In this document: in pieces, positions 8,118 to 16,122 of the stretch
Layout of the letters: each line of letters starts with the position of its first letter
Numbering within the stretch: position 1 is the stretch's first letter
Assembly (NCBI GenBank): GCA_031262085.1
Contig: JAISIN010000025.1
Span: 1 to 64,000, forward strand
Source: Prevotellaceae bacterium
GTDB lineage: Bacteria; Bacteroidota; Bacteroidia; Bacteroidales; Bacteroidaceae
Direction: 5' to 3'
Length of the DNA: 64,000 nucleotides
Program-made: the position numbers and the translations under genes
Notes under the pieces: model-generated
Seen by the model: only the letters and a program-made list of their open reading frames with translations
Database searches by the model: none
Told to the model about the DNA's origin: nothing

Positions 8118-8157
8118 GTCCAACGGTGGTCGGACGCGCGTCTGACCACCGTTGGAC
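8118..8157. repeat. 40-bp near-perfect palindrome after the exopolysaccharide operon
   Basis: The left arm begins GTCCAACGGTGGTC at 8118 and the right arm ends GACCACCGTTGGAC at 8157. The 20-bp arms are complementary except for one G-T pair, with no loop. It begins 25 bp downstream of the last operon gene (minus strand) but has no T-run after it, so it is not a textbook terminator. It could be a factor-dependent end, an mRNA-stabilising hairpin or a protein-binding palindrome. Confidence 0.85.
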
Positions 8158-8182
8158 GGGTGCTGTTTTCCTTTGTGGAGCA

Positions 8183-9157
8183 TCAGATGGTACCTACATT
8201 TGGCAAATCTTTCAGCCAAGTGCGATAGAAGCTACTATTCTTGCCATAGTTGTTGTCCAGCAAAGTGAAGTGTCGGTGCAGCAGCGTGGCAAGAATGGCT
8301 ACGTGTAAGCGCGTGGTGTAGATGGTTGTATACGATTGGAGAAAGCGTACACCCGTTCGTAACAGTCGTGGACGTACACATTGCAACACATATCGGTCTG
8401 CCAACGGAATGGCAAAGGTTCCTGCCCGATGACAATAATAGTTGAGCTTTGTGAAAAGACGCATGTAGCGCGGACGCCTTTCCATGCTGGGCCAATCGCG
8501 CACATCGACCGAGTCTTTGTTCAGATGCAGCTTGTCGATATCTATGGCTGCCAATTCTTTGTCGGTACGCATGACTAAAAGAGACCGGTTATCCGGTATA
8601 ACCGACGCAGAGAGCTTGTGCAATTTCTCTGCCGAGATGCAAAATGCCATGTCGGGAAGCAGCAGGATGCGGTGCGTCGGGAAGTTGGCTTGAAGAATGG
8701 TATACGACACTTCGTCGCGGGCACAAATCGTAAGATTGGGGTGTGACTTCATGGCTTCTGCATCCTGTTTCATCAAAGCCTTATCGGTGTAAAACACCGT
8801 TTGCGGCAGAATGATAATCGGATGGTCGGGATACTCTTCGATCACCCGGAGGCGGAGATTCTGATGCTCGCGCCAAATATCGCCGAAGTTCCCACCACCA
8901 TGCAGCAATATCACTGCACGGCGGGGTACTTCCCGATGAAAGTAAGTGTATTCACTGTTCCGGAACAAACATTTCAGCTGGTTATCCTTCAGGAATTGCT
9001 CCGTACCTTCCCAAATCAGGATGTCTCCGATATTGGGGTGGTAGGGCAGATCCATATAGGCACACGGGCGATTATCAATCAGCGGTAACAGTTCGTTGTT
9101 GATGCGTGCTCGCAGATCGCTGATTTTCTTCTCAAAGCTGCTCATGTTTTCTCTCAT
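8183..9157 (-). CDS. Polysaccharide pyruvyltransferase family protein
   Basis: 324 residues with the PF04230 fold: NIGDILIWEGTEQFL near the start, the nucleotide-binding-like LLHGGGNFGDIW (about 84-95), CARDEVSY, and YTTRLHVAILATLLHRH near 285-301. The family adds pyruvate ketals from phosphoenolpyruvate to sugar residues of exopolysaccharides, giving negative charge. It is the last gene of the ten-gene exopolysaccharide operon, 17 bp behind the asparagine-synthetase-like gene. Met5 is an alternative start. The donor and acceptor specificity cannot be read from the sequence. Confidence 0.88.
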   Translation of the reverse strand: MRENMSSFEKKISDLRARINNELLPLIDNRPCAYMDLPYHPNIGDILIWEGTEQFLKDNQLKCLFRNSEYTYFHREVPRRAVILLHGGGNFGDIWREHQNLRLRVIEEYPDHPIIILPQTVFYTDKALMKQDAEAMKSHPNLTICARDEVSYTILQANFPTHRILLLPDMAFCISAEKLHKLSASVIPDNRSLLVMRTDKELAAIDIDKLHLNKDSVDVRDWPSMERRPRYMRLFTKLNYYCHRAGTFAIPLADRYVLQCVRPRLLRTGVRFLQSYTTIYTTRLHVAILATLLHRHFTLLDNNYGKNSSFYRTWLKDLPNVGTI

Positions 9158-9174
9158 TTATTCCGGATTTACTG

Positions 9175-10965
9175 TTATTCCAAACTGACTTTGTTCCCTT
9201 CGACCGTCTGTTCCCACCACACGGTCAGTGTGAGCAGGTTGAAATACTGGAGTGCCCGATTTTGCCGATACCAGAACCAACCGTTCTCGTTGGCTACCTC
9301 CTGATCGTATCGGTTCAGGAACTGCTCTACGGCATTGCGGTCGAGAAACTCTTGGGTGATCGACGAGGCAAGAATGAACGCCTTGAGGCGTGCGCGTTGC
9401 TGCGGGTCGCGGAAGAAGAGCGGCATAGGGGCAAAGCCTCCCTGTTTCTTCTTCGAGGTGATTTCGGTAGGGAGTAACGGCTTGTAGTAATTCTTCAGCA
9501 GGAACTTGGCTGTGCCGTGTCCCTTGGCAATCTCAAGGGTACTGTCGCCTTTGCACTTCAACCCCACGGGGAGCTGCTGCAAGAAGCGATAGAGCGACAA
9601 GTCCATGTAGGGATAGGTCAGGTTGTTGTCGAACATCTTTGCCATGCGCGAAGCTTTGTACAGAATGACGCGATTGATCGAGATGTCGAGATCGGAGTAC
9701 ATGGCATGTTGGGCATACAGATGCGCAAAGCTGCGAGTGTCGGGCTTCGGGCGTTTCTCTGTGAAGAAGTCGGTTTCGGGATGCTGCAACAGCTCGCGCA
9801 TGCGGAAGTCGGGGAATCCGAAACGGTCGGCTGCAAGTATGTTCAACAGCTTATCCAGATGGAAGCGGATGCGGAAGGCACGTCCGTCTTTGTCGTAAGC
9901 GGCGCGGTCGACCAAACGAAAGGCGCCTTTCATGAAAGGCAACATGCCGTTGCGTACAGCCAAGTAGAGCATCGCCGCTTCGCGACCGGTTGTGCCGAAG
10001 TACTGGTCGCTGCCGTCGCCGCCCAAGATCACTGCCGGACGATCTTCGGCTATCATGCGCATGGCACAGTAGTTCACCATCAATCCGCCTTCGACAAACG
10101 GCTCGCCGAGATAATCAATGATAGCCGGCAGCGCTATTATTTCCGATCCGTCGATCTCGTACTCGTGATGGTTGGTGTTGAAATGCTTCGACATGATGCG
10201 TGCCAGCGGTAGCTCTGTCCAGTTGTCGCCCTTAAAGCCGATGGAATAGGAATCGATCCTGCCGTCGTAGATGCTGCGCAAGGCGGCGAGGTTAGACCCC
10301 GAATCGTATCCGCCACTCAGCAGAATACCTACGCGGCGGTGGTTGCCAATGCGTCGGCGAATGGCTGCCGCATGTAGCTTGCCATATTGGCGGGCGTAAG
10401 CTTCAATATTCGGGTTGACCTCTACGATGGGAGTGCGTTCGTAATCGGCTGCAAACAGGCGGATGCTGCAAGCTTTGCGGTTGGCTTCTGTATATACGGC
10501 AGCTTCTCCGGCTTCCAAGCGGAAGACACCCTGATGGGTAGAGTGGGAGTATGGCAGCAAACCACCTTGCAAGAAGCAGCTCAGGGCACGTCGGTCGGTC
10601 TGTTCGGGTAGACCCGACTGCTTGCGCAGGAGCGCGAGCGAATCGGCAAAGGCACCGTCGGCGGTGTAGTACACCGGATTGTGCGTGCCGTGGTGGTCGC
10701 GTACAATACCTGCTTCGGAAGGGGTGAAATAGATGATGGTGAACTGACCGTCTAACTTTGTGAAGCCGTTATAGCTGTTCTCCTGATAGACGCGCGCCGC
10801 TACAACGGCGTTAGATTCGTTGGCAGCAGCCTTCAGCTGGTCTCGATTGAGCAGTGTGCCGTAAAACAGCAAGTATAAACCTTCGTTTTCGAAGGTTGAA
10901 TCGGGGGCATCTCCACCCGGGTAGGTGTGTCCTTTCTGGAGGATCGATAGTTTTCCGTACAGCAT
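9175..10965 (-). CDS. Asparagine-synthetase-like protein lacking the glutaminase Cys
   Basis: 596 residues. The C-terminal domain has the ATP pyrophosphatase loop LLSGGYDSGSN (about 212-222) and LGGDGSDQYFG (about 307-317), as in AsnB-type enzymes that activate a carboxylate and form an amide. The N-terminal domain resembles an Ntn glutaminase domain (YGTLLNRDQL, LDGQFTIIYF, VRDHHGTHNPVYY) but starts MLYGKL and has no cysteine at position 2, so glutamine hydrolysis is not expected. In polysaccharide clusters such proteins are thought to amidate uronic acids or act on amino groups; this is inference. It lies inside the exopolysaccharide operon, between a glycosyltransferase and the pyruvyltransferase. 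Confidence 0.82.
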   Translation of the reverse strand: MLYGKLSILQKGHTYPGGDAPDSTFENEGLYLLFYGTLLNRDQLKAAANESNAVVAARVYQENSYNGFTKLDGQFTIIYFTPSEAGIVRDHHGTHNPVYYTADGAFADSLALLRKQSGLPEQTDRRALSCFLQGGLLPYSHSTHQGVFRLEAGEAAVYTEANRKACSIRLFAADYERTPIVEVNPNIEAYARQYGKLHAAAIRRRIGNHRRVGILLSGGYDSGSNLAALRSIYDGRIDSYSIGFKGDNWTELPLARIMSKHFNTNHHEYEIDGSEIIALPAIIDYLGEPFVEGGLMVNYCAMRMIAEDRPAVILGGDGSDQYFGTTGREAAMLYLAVRNGMLPFMKGAFRLVDRAAYDKDGRAFRIRFHLDKLLNILAADRFGFPDFRMRELLQHPETDFFTEKRPKPDTRSFAHLYAQHAMYSDLDISINRVILYKASRMAKMFDNNLTYPYMDLSLYRFLQQLPVGLKCKGDSTLEIAKGHGTAKFLLKNYYKPLLPTEITSKKKQGGFAPMPLFFRDPQQRARLKAFILASSITQEFLDRNAVEQFLNRYDQEVANENGWFWYRQNRALQYFNLLTLTVWWEQTVEGNKVSLE

Positions 10966-11025
10966 AATGATTCGGATGTTAATTGATTGGTGGTAGTGGT
11001 TTATATGGTAAACAAGTGAAAAGCA

Positions 11026-12195
11026 TCATTTTCCGTGTTTCGTATGTATGAACGTCTTGTTCGCCCCCCGCAATTTGAATATATTGCCTGCCATGATGAA
11101 GAAGGTATAAGGCAGCGAGCAGAGCGCACGCCACAGCCGACGGTTGTAGTAATAGCGTGGAATGGCGATGAGCAGGGCAATCGCCAGGCAGACAAACAGC
11201 GCCCACCATTTTAGGCTCCAACTGGTTCGGAGAAAGCTCCATCCCAAAGCAATCAGGAAGGTGAAGCCAATCAGTAACAGACGGGGCATAGAGAACTGTT
11301 GGTAGAGCTTGTCGCAGAAATCCCACTGTCCGGCACGAAAGGCTGTCGGCAAGTAGCGGGCAAACAGCACGCTGTAATGCCATTGTGCCGAGAGCCACCG
11401 GCGGCGTTGACGGGAGAAGTCGTCGTGGCTCTGAATCTTCTCATCCCATACACGGGTATCTTGCAGATAGTAAAAACGCTTGTTTTGCAAAAGCAATGTA
11501 AGTTCCAGCTCGCGGTCAAAGCCGCCCACAGCGCGGATACCTGCCATCGTCTCGCGGAACAACCGGTAGTTGAATGCCATGCCCGAGCCGATAAGTGCCG
11601 CCGACATGCCCAGTTGTGCATGTCCCAGCCTGAAGATGCTATTGTTGATCTCTTCACTGATGCCGTCCAAAAACGCGATGGAGTTGTTCCGGTTTTTGGC
11701 GACGCGATGTGCCTGTACGATCTCAATGTCGGGATGTGAATCAAACATATCGTTGATGTCTGATAAGAAAGTATCCGAGATCACATTGTCGGCATCCAGA
11801 ATGACCGCAATGTCATAATTGTTACCAATCACTGCCATCGCATGGTTGAGCGATTTCGACTTGGTGCTTTTCTCGAACCGCACCGTTACCAATATGATGT
11901 GGAGTGCTGCCAGTGAGGCATTGGTCTCTGCCGTCATGCGGTCGGAGATCACTACCGTATCAAATTTGTCGGGGGGATAATTCTGTTTCAGGCAGGAGCG
12001 CACGCACTCGTGGATGACGGCATCTTCTTTATAAGCCGGTATCAAGATGGCTATCCGTCGATGCTTGGTTGCCCGGGCGGGCTTGGACTGTGTAGGGTGG
12101 AGCGCCGCTGCCATGCTGTACACGAGCAAGTAGGCAATGTTGATGGCAAACACTACAAATAAAATGTCGTCGAATATGTGAAGAATGCTTTCCAA
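11026..12195 (-). CDS. Membrane glycosyltransferase family 2 (cellulose-synthase-like)
   Basis: 389 residues: an N-terminal helix, a GT-A catalytic domain with IAILIPAYKED, the metal-binding VILDADNVI, a DRELELT acidic motif and the SRQRRRWLSAQW motif (QxxRW), then two or three C-terminal membrane helices. All motifs of a processive-type inverting transferase are intact. It probably adds or polymerises beta-linked sugars at the inner face of the inner membrane. It is a paralogue of the product of 13338-14627, which shares the same layout but has lost key residues, and it sits two genes after it in the same operon. Confidence 0.9.
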   Translation of the reverse strand: MESILHIFDDILFVVFAINIAYLLVYSMAAALHPTQSKPARATKHRRIAILIPAYKEDAVIHECVRSCLKQNYPPDKFDTVVISDRMTAETNASLAALHIILVTVRFEKSTKSKSLNHAMAVIGNNYDIAVILDADNVISDTFLSDINDMFDSHPDIEIVQAHRVAKNRNNSIAFLDGISEEINNSIFRLGHAQLGMSAALIGSGMAFNYRLFRETMAGIRAVGGFDRELELTLLLQNKRFYYLQDTRVWDEKIQSHDDFSRQRRRWLSAQWHYSVLFARYLPTAFRAGQWDFCDKLYQQFSMPRLLLIGFTFLIALGWSFLRTSWSLKWWALFVCLAIALLIAIPRYYYNRRLWRALCSLPYTFFIMAGNIFKLRGANKTFIHTKHGK

Positions 12196-12216
12196 AGTAT
12201 GAGTTGATTTTAATTT

Positions 12217-13341
12217 TTATTTTTCGAGTTTTAATGTTCCATAGATTTCTGCATAGGCGGTGGCAGTCTTTGCCCACGAGAAGTGTGTGGCGCGTTCTAA
12301 CCCGTAGGTTACTTGTTGTTGGTAGTAGGCGTCGTCGTTTTCTAACCGAAGCAGCGCATCGGCAACGGCTTGCGGGTTGTGCGGGTCGATGAGGATGCCG
12401 CCTTCGCCTGCAATCTCGGGCATGGCAGAGAGGTTGCTGGTAATGACCGGAGTGCCGCATGCCATGGATTCGAGGAGGGGGATGCCGAAACCCTCTGCAA
12501 GCGACGGGCATAAAAAAGCAAATGCCCCGTTGTATAGAGCCGGTAAGTCGTTGCCGGGCACGTAGCCGGTGTATACCAGATAAGGTGCACATGCCTTTAA
12601 TGAATGGATGTTGAGTAGTGCTTCCACCTCCGGCTTTTTCAGACCGGTGATGACGAGCTTCTGCTTGCGCGACGAGCGTGTCAGATAGTTGTTATAAGCA
12701 CGAAGTACTCCCAATGTGTTTTTGCGCGGATCGGTGTTGCCTAAGAAAAACAAGTATGGACGTTCAGGCAGATATTTCCGCGTGATAGATTCGGCATCTG
12801 TTAGCAGATGATACTGCTTACCGAAGCCGTTGTACACCACCGAAAGCCGATCGGTTAGCGTAGGAAACCGGTGGAGTATATTGAGACGTTCGGTTTCGGA
12901 TACGGTGATGATGCGTTTGCATGCGGGAAGAACGCGCGGAACATTCCAACGTCGGTAGTACCAACCCATCTGCTGGTAGCGCGACATGCTTCTCTCTTTG
13001 GGGGTGGTCAGGTAGATGATGTCGTGCAAGGTTAATACCAATGGTACTGCGCACCTTATTGGCGCCGTATTGGAGGTGCAATGCAGCAAGTCGGCGCCCA
13101 ACCGACGTACAACTTGCGGAAGGGCTACCTGCTCCCATAACGGATAGGTGGGGCAGGCAACCTCTACAACGCTCAGGTTGTGCGTCTCTTCCAGACAGCG
13201 GTCTTCGCCCGGGGCGGTAATGATATAATACTCATTACCGTCGTCCCGCTTTTGTAACTCACGGATGGTCTCCAAGACGACGAAATCCATGCCATGTTTG
13301 TGTGGGCGGAAGATGCGCTGGGCTTCAATGGCTATCTTCAT
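12217..13341 (-). CDS. Glycosyltransferase family 4
   Basis: 374 residues with a GT-B fold. The C-terminal half has FFLGNTDPRKNTLGVLRAY, LVYTGYV and the EGFGIPLLESMACGTPVI motif that binds the nucleotide sugar (Glu-x7-Glu). Retaining transferases of this group usually add mannose, glucose or galactose derivatives to the growing repeat unit on the cytosolic side. Its start overlaps the stop of the preceding gene by four bases (ATGA), so it is translationally coupled to the degenerate GT2. The sugar specificity is unknown. Confidence 0.92.
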   Translation of the reverse strand: MKIAIEAQRIFRPHKHGMDFVVLETIRELQKRDDGNEYYIITAPGEDRCLEETHNLSVVEVACPTYPLWEQVALPQVVRRLGADLLHCTSNTAPIRCAVPLVLTLHDIIYLTTPKERSMSRYQQMGWYYRRWNVPRVLPACKRIITVSETERLNILHRFPTLTDRLSVVYNGFGKQYHLLTDAESITRKYLPERPYLFFLGNTDPRKNTLGVLRAYNNYLTRSSRKQKLVITGLKKPEVEALLNIHSLKACAPYLVYTGYVPGNDLPALYNGAFAFLCPSLAEGFGIPLLESMACGTPVITSNLSAMPEIAGEGGILIDPHNPQAVADALLRLENDDAYYQQQVTYGLERATHFSWAKTATAYAEIYGTLKLEK

Positions 13342-14627
13342 GCGGTTGTCTCTTCTTCAGCTTTTTCTCTTGCTTCTTCACCTTTCAGCGGAGCTTTCTT
13401 CTTCTCTTTCTTTGTTTTCTTCTCTTTTTTCTTTTTAGGCTTTGAATCGCTTTGTGTAAAGCGCGTGATATGGCTGAACAGTGATATGAATATCAGGTGC
13501 GGCAATGCCCAGACAGCCCGCTTGAAGCGTTGGGTAATTTCACCGGTCGGCAATGCCATGAGGAACGTAATTGTCAAAGCGGCAAACAACAGATACCATT
13601 TGGGTGCCAACGTCCAGTCTAATACGGTGGTAACTACGGCTGCGAGCAGAATGAGCGCTATCAGCAGGAAGCGCGACGGTAGTAACCATTGGAAGAGCTT
13701 GTTGCAATAATCCCATTCTCCCCGAAGAAAAGCGATTGGAAGCTGAAACAAGGCGTACCATGTACTGTTGTATTGCGATTTAATCCATCCGATACGTTGT
13801 TGTTCGTAGCCTTCGCTGCTCTCGGCTTTTTTGCTGTAACAAACCACTTCCTGCAAGTATTCGGCATAGATATTCTCGCGTAGCAACGCCACCTCCATAG
13901 CTTTACTAAGGTCGGATCCCTTCAGCGTAGGCGCTAATTTGTGGAAGATGGCAAAGTCGAATGCCATCGCCGATCCGATGAGCGCTGCCGAGAAGCCTAA
14001 CCGGGTGTGTCCCTTGCGGAAAATGTTGTTGTTGATCTCTTCGCTGGTAGCATCAAGCACGGCAATGTCGGTAGTGAGGTTCTCGGTCATGCGGTGTGCC
14101 TGAATGGCGTCGCATCCCGAGTAGTATGCATTGTTGAAGAGATCTAAGGCGGTAGGTACAATGCGGTTGTCGGAGTTGAATATCAAAATCATGTCGTACT
14201 CGGTTGGTGAGTAGCGCTCCATGACCTGCTGAATGGCATACACCTTGGTGCACTGTTCTTTGTCGGGTATCACAATGTTGACCTCCATCTGCAGCAGCGT
14301 GACGAGGTCGTCTTCCGACAATTGGGTGGCTGCTACGGCAATGTCGTACTTGTCGCGTGGATAAAGCTGGGTATCCAAGAAGTTATTGATAGATTGGATC
14401 ACCTCTTTGCCGTTGCGCAACACTACAAACAACACCAAGAACTTGTGCTTGTACGGAGATGTCGGGTAGGGATTTTTGTACTTGGCCAGTGACGCCAATG
14501 CGTAAATCAGCAGATAGGCTACCGGTATAGCCAATAGCAGGAACAAGACAGCGTCGGTAATCTGCAACGCGCTGTTGTTTTCGTCCATCCACCAATCGGG
14601 ATTGAAGATTTGAAATATTTCGCTCAT
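13338..14627 (-). CDS. Membrane GT2-like protein with degenerate catalytic motifs
   Basis: 429 residues with the same layout as the product of 11026-12195 (helix, GT-A domain, C-terminal helices) and clear similarity to it. The DADN motif reads FNSDNRI and the QxxRW motif reads QQRIGW, so the first metal-site Asp and the key Arg are missing. The SEEINNNIFRKGHTRLG segment is kept. I infer a catalytically weak or inactive partner, perhaps a scaffold for the active paralogue. The last 37 residues are a very Lys/Glu-rich tail (KPKKKKEKKTKKEKKK) facing the cytosol, absent from the paralogue. It overlaps the next GT4 gene by four bases. Confidence 0.82.
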   Translation of the reverse strand: MSEIFQIFNPDWWMDENNSALQITDAVLFLLLAIPVAYLLIYALASLAKYKNPYPTSPYKHKFLVLFVVLRNGKEVIQSINNFLDTQLYPRDKYDIAVAATQLSEDDLVTLLQMEVNIVIPDKEQCTKVYAIQQVMERYSPTEYDMILIFNSDNRIVPTALDLFNNAYYSGCDAIQAHRMTENLTTDIAVLDATSEEINNNIFRKGHTRLGFSAALIGSAMAFDFAIFHKLAPTLKGSDLSKAMEVALLRENIYAEYLQEVVCYSKKAESSEGYEQQRIGWIKSQYNSTWYALFQLPIAFLRGEWDYCNKLFQWLLPSRFLLIALILLAAVVTTVLDWTLAPKWYLLFAALTITFLMALPTGEITQRFKRAVWALPHLIFISLFSHITRFTQSDSKPKKKKEKKTKKEKKKAPLKGEEAREKAEEETTA

Positions 14628-14657
14628 TTATGCTGTTTTTAGTATGTTATTGATACT

Positions 14658-16121
14658 TCATAAAATAATCTCATCTTTTGCCAAACGCTTATCCATATAT
14701 GCGCCGTTTAATACAAATGACAGAAATATGGCAATCACAAAACTACTGGGTTGAAAGCCCATACCTCGCCCTACATAGCCATTCAGCCATATACCGAAGA
14801 CACTGCACAAAAGCGCCGCTAAAATTCGGCTAAGTTGACGATTCTTTACTTTGAACATAATGATGTAGCAACATCGAAGCAGAATGACTACTAATATCGT
14901 GATGTAAAGACAAAGTCCTACGACTCCGTTTTCTACCCAGACGCCGACAAAATAGGAATCAGTGGGTATGTAATCCTCTTCCAATCCCAGTAACCTATCC
15001 GTGTCAACAATGGTACCACCGATGCCTACGCCAAAGGGTTTATCTTTTAAATAATAAGCAAAACGTTGTTGATTGCCTAATCGTACATTCATTGACGCAT
15101 CTTCATCCGGGCGAAAAGCTGTACGCATGCGTTTTATAAAGGTGTTGTCTTCTCCAATATCTGTAAATGCAAAAAATATATATATAAGTATTCCCATTAC
15201 AGATATGCCAATAGATAATTTGGCGTTTCTGCACAATAATAGATAGAGTCCCATACCGCCGAAAGGAACAATCATGGCTCCTCTCGTTCCGGACATCATC
15301 ATACCTACGCCAGCTATGACAGCAACACCAAGGAAAAATAAACGAAAAAAACGTTTTTTTGCTAATGAAGCGATTATTCCAAAGGCAAGTACAAACATAC
15401 CCATGCTAGAGCCAAAATTGCCGGCATCAGAATAAAAAGAGAAATATCGTATCCCCGATTTTAATAAATGGGTCATCCAGGCTCCACTTGACAGCCATGC
15501 GGCTTCATATCGGTCAAATCCTTGAGACTTTTGCCAATAGACTTTGAATCCTGCCGTAATCACAAATATACTTAGTAGTATTAGCGTTGTTCGGAGTTTC
15601 TTCGGACTGCATAGCAAAATCCCCGATAGTATGTATAATAATGGTGATAGAAAAAATACACTTCGTGTACCACTTGCTGTCCAATCACGAATCACGTTAT
15701 AGGGTGCCAACATGGACAACAAACAATAAACCATCCAGATCGCATAAGTAATAGAGAGGATGTTTGCTGCATTTCTCCACGGATAGCTATCTTGGGTAGC
15801 AACAATATTGAGAAAGATGGAGAAGAGCGTAAAGTAGAGGAGAATTTCAATAACAATACTTAAACCTTCGATACTGGTATATCGATAAATAGCCGAAAAG
15901 TAGCAAGTGATGATAGCAAAAATAGTGTAACTGAGAATGGGCTTATCTATCCCTAAAAGAAGAATAATCAACCCTATTGGGGCACAAGCAGCTACAACAA
16001 AAATCATTAATTGCTGGGTTATTAGCCCATATACCATTGCAGCCAATCCTGCCATAAACAGTAAATATATGACACCTTTAGGAGGAATACCTATACTTCC
16101 TATTTTATCCAGAATGGCCAT
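14658..16121 (-). CDS. O-antigen ligase / Wzy polymerase-like membrane protein
   Basis: 487 residues, with roughly a dozen hydrophobic segments and the large periplasmic loop typical of PF04932 between the last helices (around residues 330-400, with FGVGIGGTIVDTD and TDSYFVGVWVENGVVGL). In an operon that also encodes a Wzc-like regulator and a priming transferase, the expected job is polymerisation of repeat units in the periplasm. It starts one base after the stop of the Wzc-like gene. Noticeably AT-richer than the flanking glycosyltransferase genes. Confidence 0.85.
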   Translation of the reverse strand: MAILDKIGSIGIPPKGVIYLLFMAGLAAMVYGLITQQLMIFVVAACAPIGLIILLLGIDKPILSYTIFAIITCYFSAIYRYTSIEGLSIVIEILLYFTLFSIFLNIVATQDSYPWRNAANILSITYAIWMVYCLLSMLAPYNVIRDWTASGTRSVFFLSPLLYILSGILLCSPKKLRTTLILLSIFVITAGFKVYWQKSQGFDRYEAAWLSSGAWMTHLLKSGIRYFSFYSDAGNFGSSMGMFVLAFGIIASLAKKRFFRLFFLGVAVIAGVGMMMSGTRGAMIVPFGGMGLYLLLCRNAKLSIGISVMGILIYIFFAFTDIGEDNTFIKRMRTAFRPDEDASMNVRLGNQQRFAYYLKDKPFGVGIGGTIVDTDRLLGLEEDYIPTDSYFVGVWVENGVVGLCLYITILVVILLRCCYIIMFKVKNRQLSRILAALLCSVFGIWLNGYVGRGMGFQPSSFVIAIFLSFVLNGAYMDKRLAKDEIIL

Positions 16122-16122
16122 T

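Noticed and set aside
9517..10212. Plus-strand open frame of 231 codons opposite the asparagine-synthetase-like gene
   Set aside because: No family features; the minus-strand gene is complete and belongs to a tight operon.
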